Assembly: GCA_004173185.1 (NCBI GenBank)
Contig: SEFZ01000004.1
Coordinates: forward strand, 348,071 to 412,070
Direction: 5' to 3'
DNA length: 64,000 nucleotides
From: Sphingomonadales bacterium
Lineage (GTDB): Bacteria > Pseudomonadota > Alphaproteobacteria > Sphingomonadales > Sphingomonadaceae
Shown here: piece by piece, positions 61,469 through 64,000 of the stretch
Layout: each line of letters starts with the position of its first letter
Numbering within the stretch: position 1 is the stretch's first letter
Translations under genes and position numbers: made by a program
Notes under the pieces: generated by a model
The model's database searches: none
Told to the model about the DNA's origin: nothing
The model's input: only the letters and a program-made list of their open reading frames with translations

Positions 61469-62662
61469 ATGTTGATGCTGAGCACCGCACTTCTCCTCTC
61501 GACAGTTCTCGTACAAGACGCGCCGCAAGCGGACCGCGCTGCCCGGCCACATGTGCATACCCATGCTGCTGGCGAGACGGGCGAAGCCGAGAGCCCGATC
61601 CTGTTCGAAGTGACCTATACCGGGGAGACAATGTCGAACGTCTCCGGCGGCCTGCGCCGCGGGACGCGCTATCTCGACAATCTCGATATGGTCCTCAATG
61701 CGGATCTGGGCGGGCTTGCCGGCTGGCGCGGTGCCAACGTGCACGTATACGGCCTGTATAATAATGGCGCATCGATCGCGGAATTGGCCGGGGATGCGCA
61801 GGCTGTCAGCAACCTGGAAGCGGGGACGCGCGCACTGCGCCTTTATGAAGCGTGGATCGACCAGACGATCACGCCCGGCCTGTCGCTGCGCGCCGGCCTT
61901 TACGATCTCAATTCGGAATTTGATGCGCTCGATGCCTCGGGCCTGTTCGTGGGCAGCGCCCATGGCATCGGCAGCGATTTCAGCCAGGCGGGGCAGAGCG
62001 GCCCCTCGATATTCCCGTCGACATCGCTGGCAGCGCGGATCGAGGTGAGGCCCGCCAAGGGCTGGGCCATCCGTGCAGCGATCCTCGATGGTGTGCCCGG
62101 CGATCCCGCGCGCCCTGAACGCACAGTTATTCGCTTCGGTCGCGGCGATGGTGCGCTGGTGGTGGGCGAAGTTGAGACCCCGCTGCTGGGTGCGCGCCTG
62201 CTGGTCGGCCATTGGCGTTACACTGCGGCGTTCGAAACGCTCGATGGCGGACGCGCTTATGGCAATGCCGGCGTCTATCTGCGTGGCGAGGCACCGCTGC
62301 TTGATCGCGAGGGCAAGCAGATCGCGGCCTTCTTCCGGCTGGGCGCTGCAAATGGCGACATCAACATGTTCGATCGCTTCGCCAGCGCAGGTATCAAGAT
62401 GACCGGCTGGATCGCGGGGCGCCCGGAAGATGAAGTGGGTGTCGCTTTCGCCAGCGCCTTTACATCGCGCCCATATCGCCTCTCGGCCCCCTCCACAGGT
62501 TCCGAAACCGCGATCGAAGCGACCTATCGAACTGGCGTCGCCCCGTGGCTGACCCTCCAGCCGAGCGTGCAATATATCCGAAACCCCTCAGCCGACCCTT
62601 CGATCGGGGGCGCATGGGTGCTGGGGCTGCGCAGCGAGATAAGCTTCCGCTTGCTCGACTGA
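61469..62662 (+). CDS. OprB-like porin
   Basis: A 397-residue outer-membrane protein. A short signal (MLMLSTALLLSTVLVQ) precedes the OprB-type barrel: NLDMVLNADLGGLAGWRGANV, NNGASIAELAGDAQAVSN, LRAGLYDLNSEFD, and a C-terminal Phe-rich strand (EISFRLLD). OprB-family porins pass sugars and other small solutes. The start is uncertain: ATG 61469 gives a signal peptide; TTG 61430 would add 13 residues; neither has a strong ribosome site. A His-rich spacer (HVHTHAAGE) after the signal is unusual and might bind metal. Its stop is 2 bp from the stop of the convergent esterase. Confidence 0.83.
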   Translation: MLMLSTALLLSTVLVQDAPQADRAARPHVHTHAAGETGEAESPILFEVTYTGETMSNVSGGLRRGTRYLDNLDMVLNADLGGLAGWRGANVHVYGLYNNGASIAELAGDAQAVSNLEAGTRALRLYEAWIDQTITPGLSLRAGLYDLNSEFDALDASGLFVGSAHGIGSDFSQAGQSGPSIFPSTSLAARIEVRPAKGWAIRAAILDGVPGDPARPERTVIRFGRGDGALVVGEVETPLLGARLLVGHWRYTAAFETLDGGRAYGNAGVYLRGEAPLLDREGKQIAAFFRLGAANGDINMFDRFASAGIKMTGWIAGRPEDEVGVAFASAFTSRPYRLSAPSTGSETAIEATYRTGVAPWLTLQPSVQYIRNPSADPSIGGAWVLGLRSEISFRLLD

Positions 62663-62664
62663 GT

Positions 62665-63618
62665 TCAGAGCTTGCTGCGAACGAACGCAGCGCCATCCTG
62701 GATTGCGTCACAGGCCAGCGTCGAGACCGACATCGCTTCCAGAAAGCTGTGTGTCGCGCCGGGGTAGATCTTGCTCGCCGTCTCCACGCCCTCAGCTTTT
62801 AGCCGATGCTCGATCTCGAAACTCTGCTCGGTCAGGATGTCCCGTTCCGGAATGACGAGGAAGACGGGCGGGAAACTGGCCAGATCGGCATATAAAGGGC
62901 AGGCCAACGGATCGTCCGCGTCGCTCGGCGCACTGAAATAATTCGCGAAATATTGCGCCAGCTCCGCCCGGTCGAGGATCGAGCCGGGACCGCCGAACCG
63001 CGCTTCGGAATCGTCGGAGATCGCCGCCGAAAACGCGCCATAGTTTGAGAGGATCGCGCGCACGAGCGCAGCTTTCCCCCGCGCGCGCAGCCGCTGGAAT
63101 GTCGCGAAGGACAGGTTCGCCCCCGCTGAATCGCCGCCCATCGCCAGCCGCGTGGGATCGATTCCCAATTCCCCGCCATGGGTTTCCAGCCACAGCATCA
63201 GCGCTTCGATCCGGTTAAGCGCCTCCGGATATCTCGCCTCGGGCGACAGCGGATAATCGACACCGATCACCGCAAAGCCGCCTCGCTCGGCATATTCGCG
63301 CATCAGCCGATCATGCGTGTCGATCGAGAACAGCGTGAACCCGCCGCCATGCAGGTAGACCATGGCCGGTGCGGGCTGCTCGATGCCCCGAGGGATATAG
63401 GCGCGCAGCCGCAATTCGCCGGCCCCTGCATCGAACGTCCGATCGACGGTGCTGGCCATCTCGGGTCCGCCAACGCTCCACCGCGCCCGCACCTTCTCAG
63501 CGGCTACGCGCTGTTCGGGGAGCGACATGGTCTCAAAGGGTGGGTGATTTTTCCATTCGGCGCGCATCGCGTCTAGGAAATCGCGAATTCCCGGTTCCAG
63601 CTCATTCCGATTCTGCAC
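62665..63618 (-). CDS. HSL-family alpha/beta hydrolase
   Basis: A 317-residue esterase. HGGGF at 90-94, GGDSAGA at 161-167 with Ser164 as nucleophile, ERDILTE with the Asp, and GATHSFLE with the His form a complete canonical set. The start is taken as GTG 63618 because GGGGG lies about 10 bases upstream and the length then fits the family; the frame runs to 63687. No signal peptide. It is convergent with the porin and may not belong to the MocR region. Confidence 0.88.
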   Translation of the reverse strand: MQNRNELEPGIRDFLDAMRAEWKNHPPFETMSLPEQRVAAEKVRARWSVGGPEMASTVDRTFDAGAGELRLRAYIPRGIEQPAPAMVYLHGGGFTLFSIDTHDRLMREYAERGGFAVIGVDYPLSPEARYPEALNRIEALMLWLETHGGELGIDPTRLAMGGDSAGANLSFATFQRLRARGKAALVRAILSNYGAFSAAISDDSEARFGGPGSILDRAELAQYFANYFSAPSDADDPLACPLYADLASFPPVFLVIPERDILTEQSFEIEHRLKAEGVETASKIYPGATHSFLEAMSVSTLACDAIQDGAAFVRSKL

Positions 63619-64000
63619 GCTAACAGCCCCCGTTTTGATCTCGTTCTGCGACCGCTCACACAGAGCATATAAGCGTCGCGCTGTCATCGTTACGGCAGCC
63701 GCATTTGCTCGGGTCGATCCCGCGCCTCGACGAGCACGATCTGAAATCGCTCACTGGTTCGCTGGAGCGCGGGCCGAGGTCGGCGGCGAGACCGACAGCC
63801 TCGGGCCGTCGCTACTCCGTGTCGACGCCCCAAGGCTGTGCAGGGGACGCGATTCGCCGGTGGTGGGGGTGGGGTGTGTGGGTCTTCACGGTTGCGCATG
63901 CGATAAAAGTTGTGTGAAGTCAGAGGGTTGGGTGAGTATTTCAGAAAAGCGACAGAAAATTACAAAACGGTGTTGACCGAATCGGAAGCCGGGCATAGAA
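63619..64000. other. Upstream region at the window edge
   Basis: No supported gene. A plus-strand frame at 63635-63976 lacks family features. AT content rises in the last 100 bases (GTGTTGACCGAATCGG near 63970), as in a promoter region, which would serve a gene beyond the window. Confidence 0.5.

Noticed and set aside
1..64000. CRISPR array, rRNA or prophage structural genes
   Set aside because: No regularly spaced repeats, rRNA segments or phage proteins were seen.

Overview
The window looks like a chromosomal segment of a high-GC alphaproteobacterium, most likely a member of the Sphingomonadaceae. This is inferred from the gene content: five TonB-dependent receptors sit beside catabolic clusters, there are many periplasmic amidohydrolases, and FecI/FecR, LacI and MocR regulators are each coupled to a receptor. 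No rRNA, tRNA or CRISPR array was seen. No database search was run, so family names rest on motifs and sequence memory.

Region 1 (1-15204) is an acyl-CoA and ketone catabolic cluster. It holds a DUF35-type protein tail, an alpha-methylacyl-CoA racemase-like protein, an acyl-CoA ligase and an MFS transporter. These are followed by a rightward run of TonB receptor, nitroreductase, HSL-type esterase, two tandem D-aminoacylase-type amidohydrolases, a Baeyer-Villiger-type monooxygenase with an altered fingerprint, and an MBL hydrolase. The substrate is unknown. Region 2 (15205-22502) is accessory: a deletion-derived IS1-like element with intact 18-bp ends, a 23-bp direct repeat, a FecI/FecR/STN-receptor set whose receptor has an AT-rich central segment, and a tyrosine-recombinase remnant.

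Region 3 (22503-26428) has a secreted HIU hydrolase and a secreted HbpS/GlcG-like protein beside a LysR regulator, then dadA divergent from an Lrp regulator with palindromes between them. Region 4 (26553-34817) is an organosulfur scavenging unit: a seven-gene leftward operon (TonB receptor, SsuA-, SsuC- and SsuB-like ABC genes, GST, an unknown 103-aa protein, SfnB-like flavoprotein) facing a DszA/NtaA-like flavin monooxygenase. Region 5 (34818-36575) is poor in genes but has two pairs of overlapping tiny genes.

Region 6 (36576-45400) is the most striking locus: a LacI regulator, a twin operator, a TonB receptor, an SGSH-like sulfatase, a secreted esterase, an MFS carrier and a GH37 trehalase, all co-directional. 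It reads as a complete import and degradation route for a decorated (sulfated and perhaps acylated) trehalose.

Region 7 (45457-63618) centres on a MocR/PdxR-type regulator. To its left runs an operon of a PaiB-like FMN protein, a paired catalytic and metal-site-less amidohydrolase, ProC, a beta-propeller protein and a propeller-amidohydrolase fusion. To its right are a small secreted protein, a Tat amidohydrolase, a siderophore-type receptor, a PepSY membrane protein and an OprB-like porin. A repeated upstream element lies before three of the rightward units and may be the MocR operator. A convergent HSL esterase closes the region.
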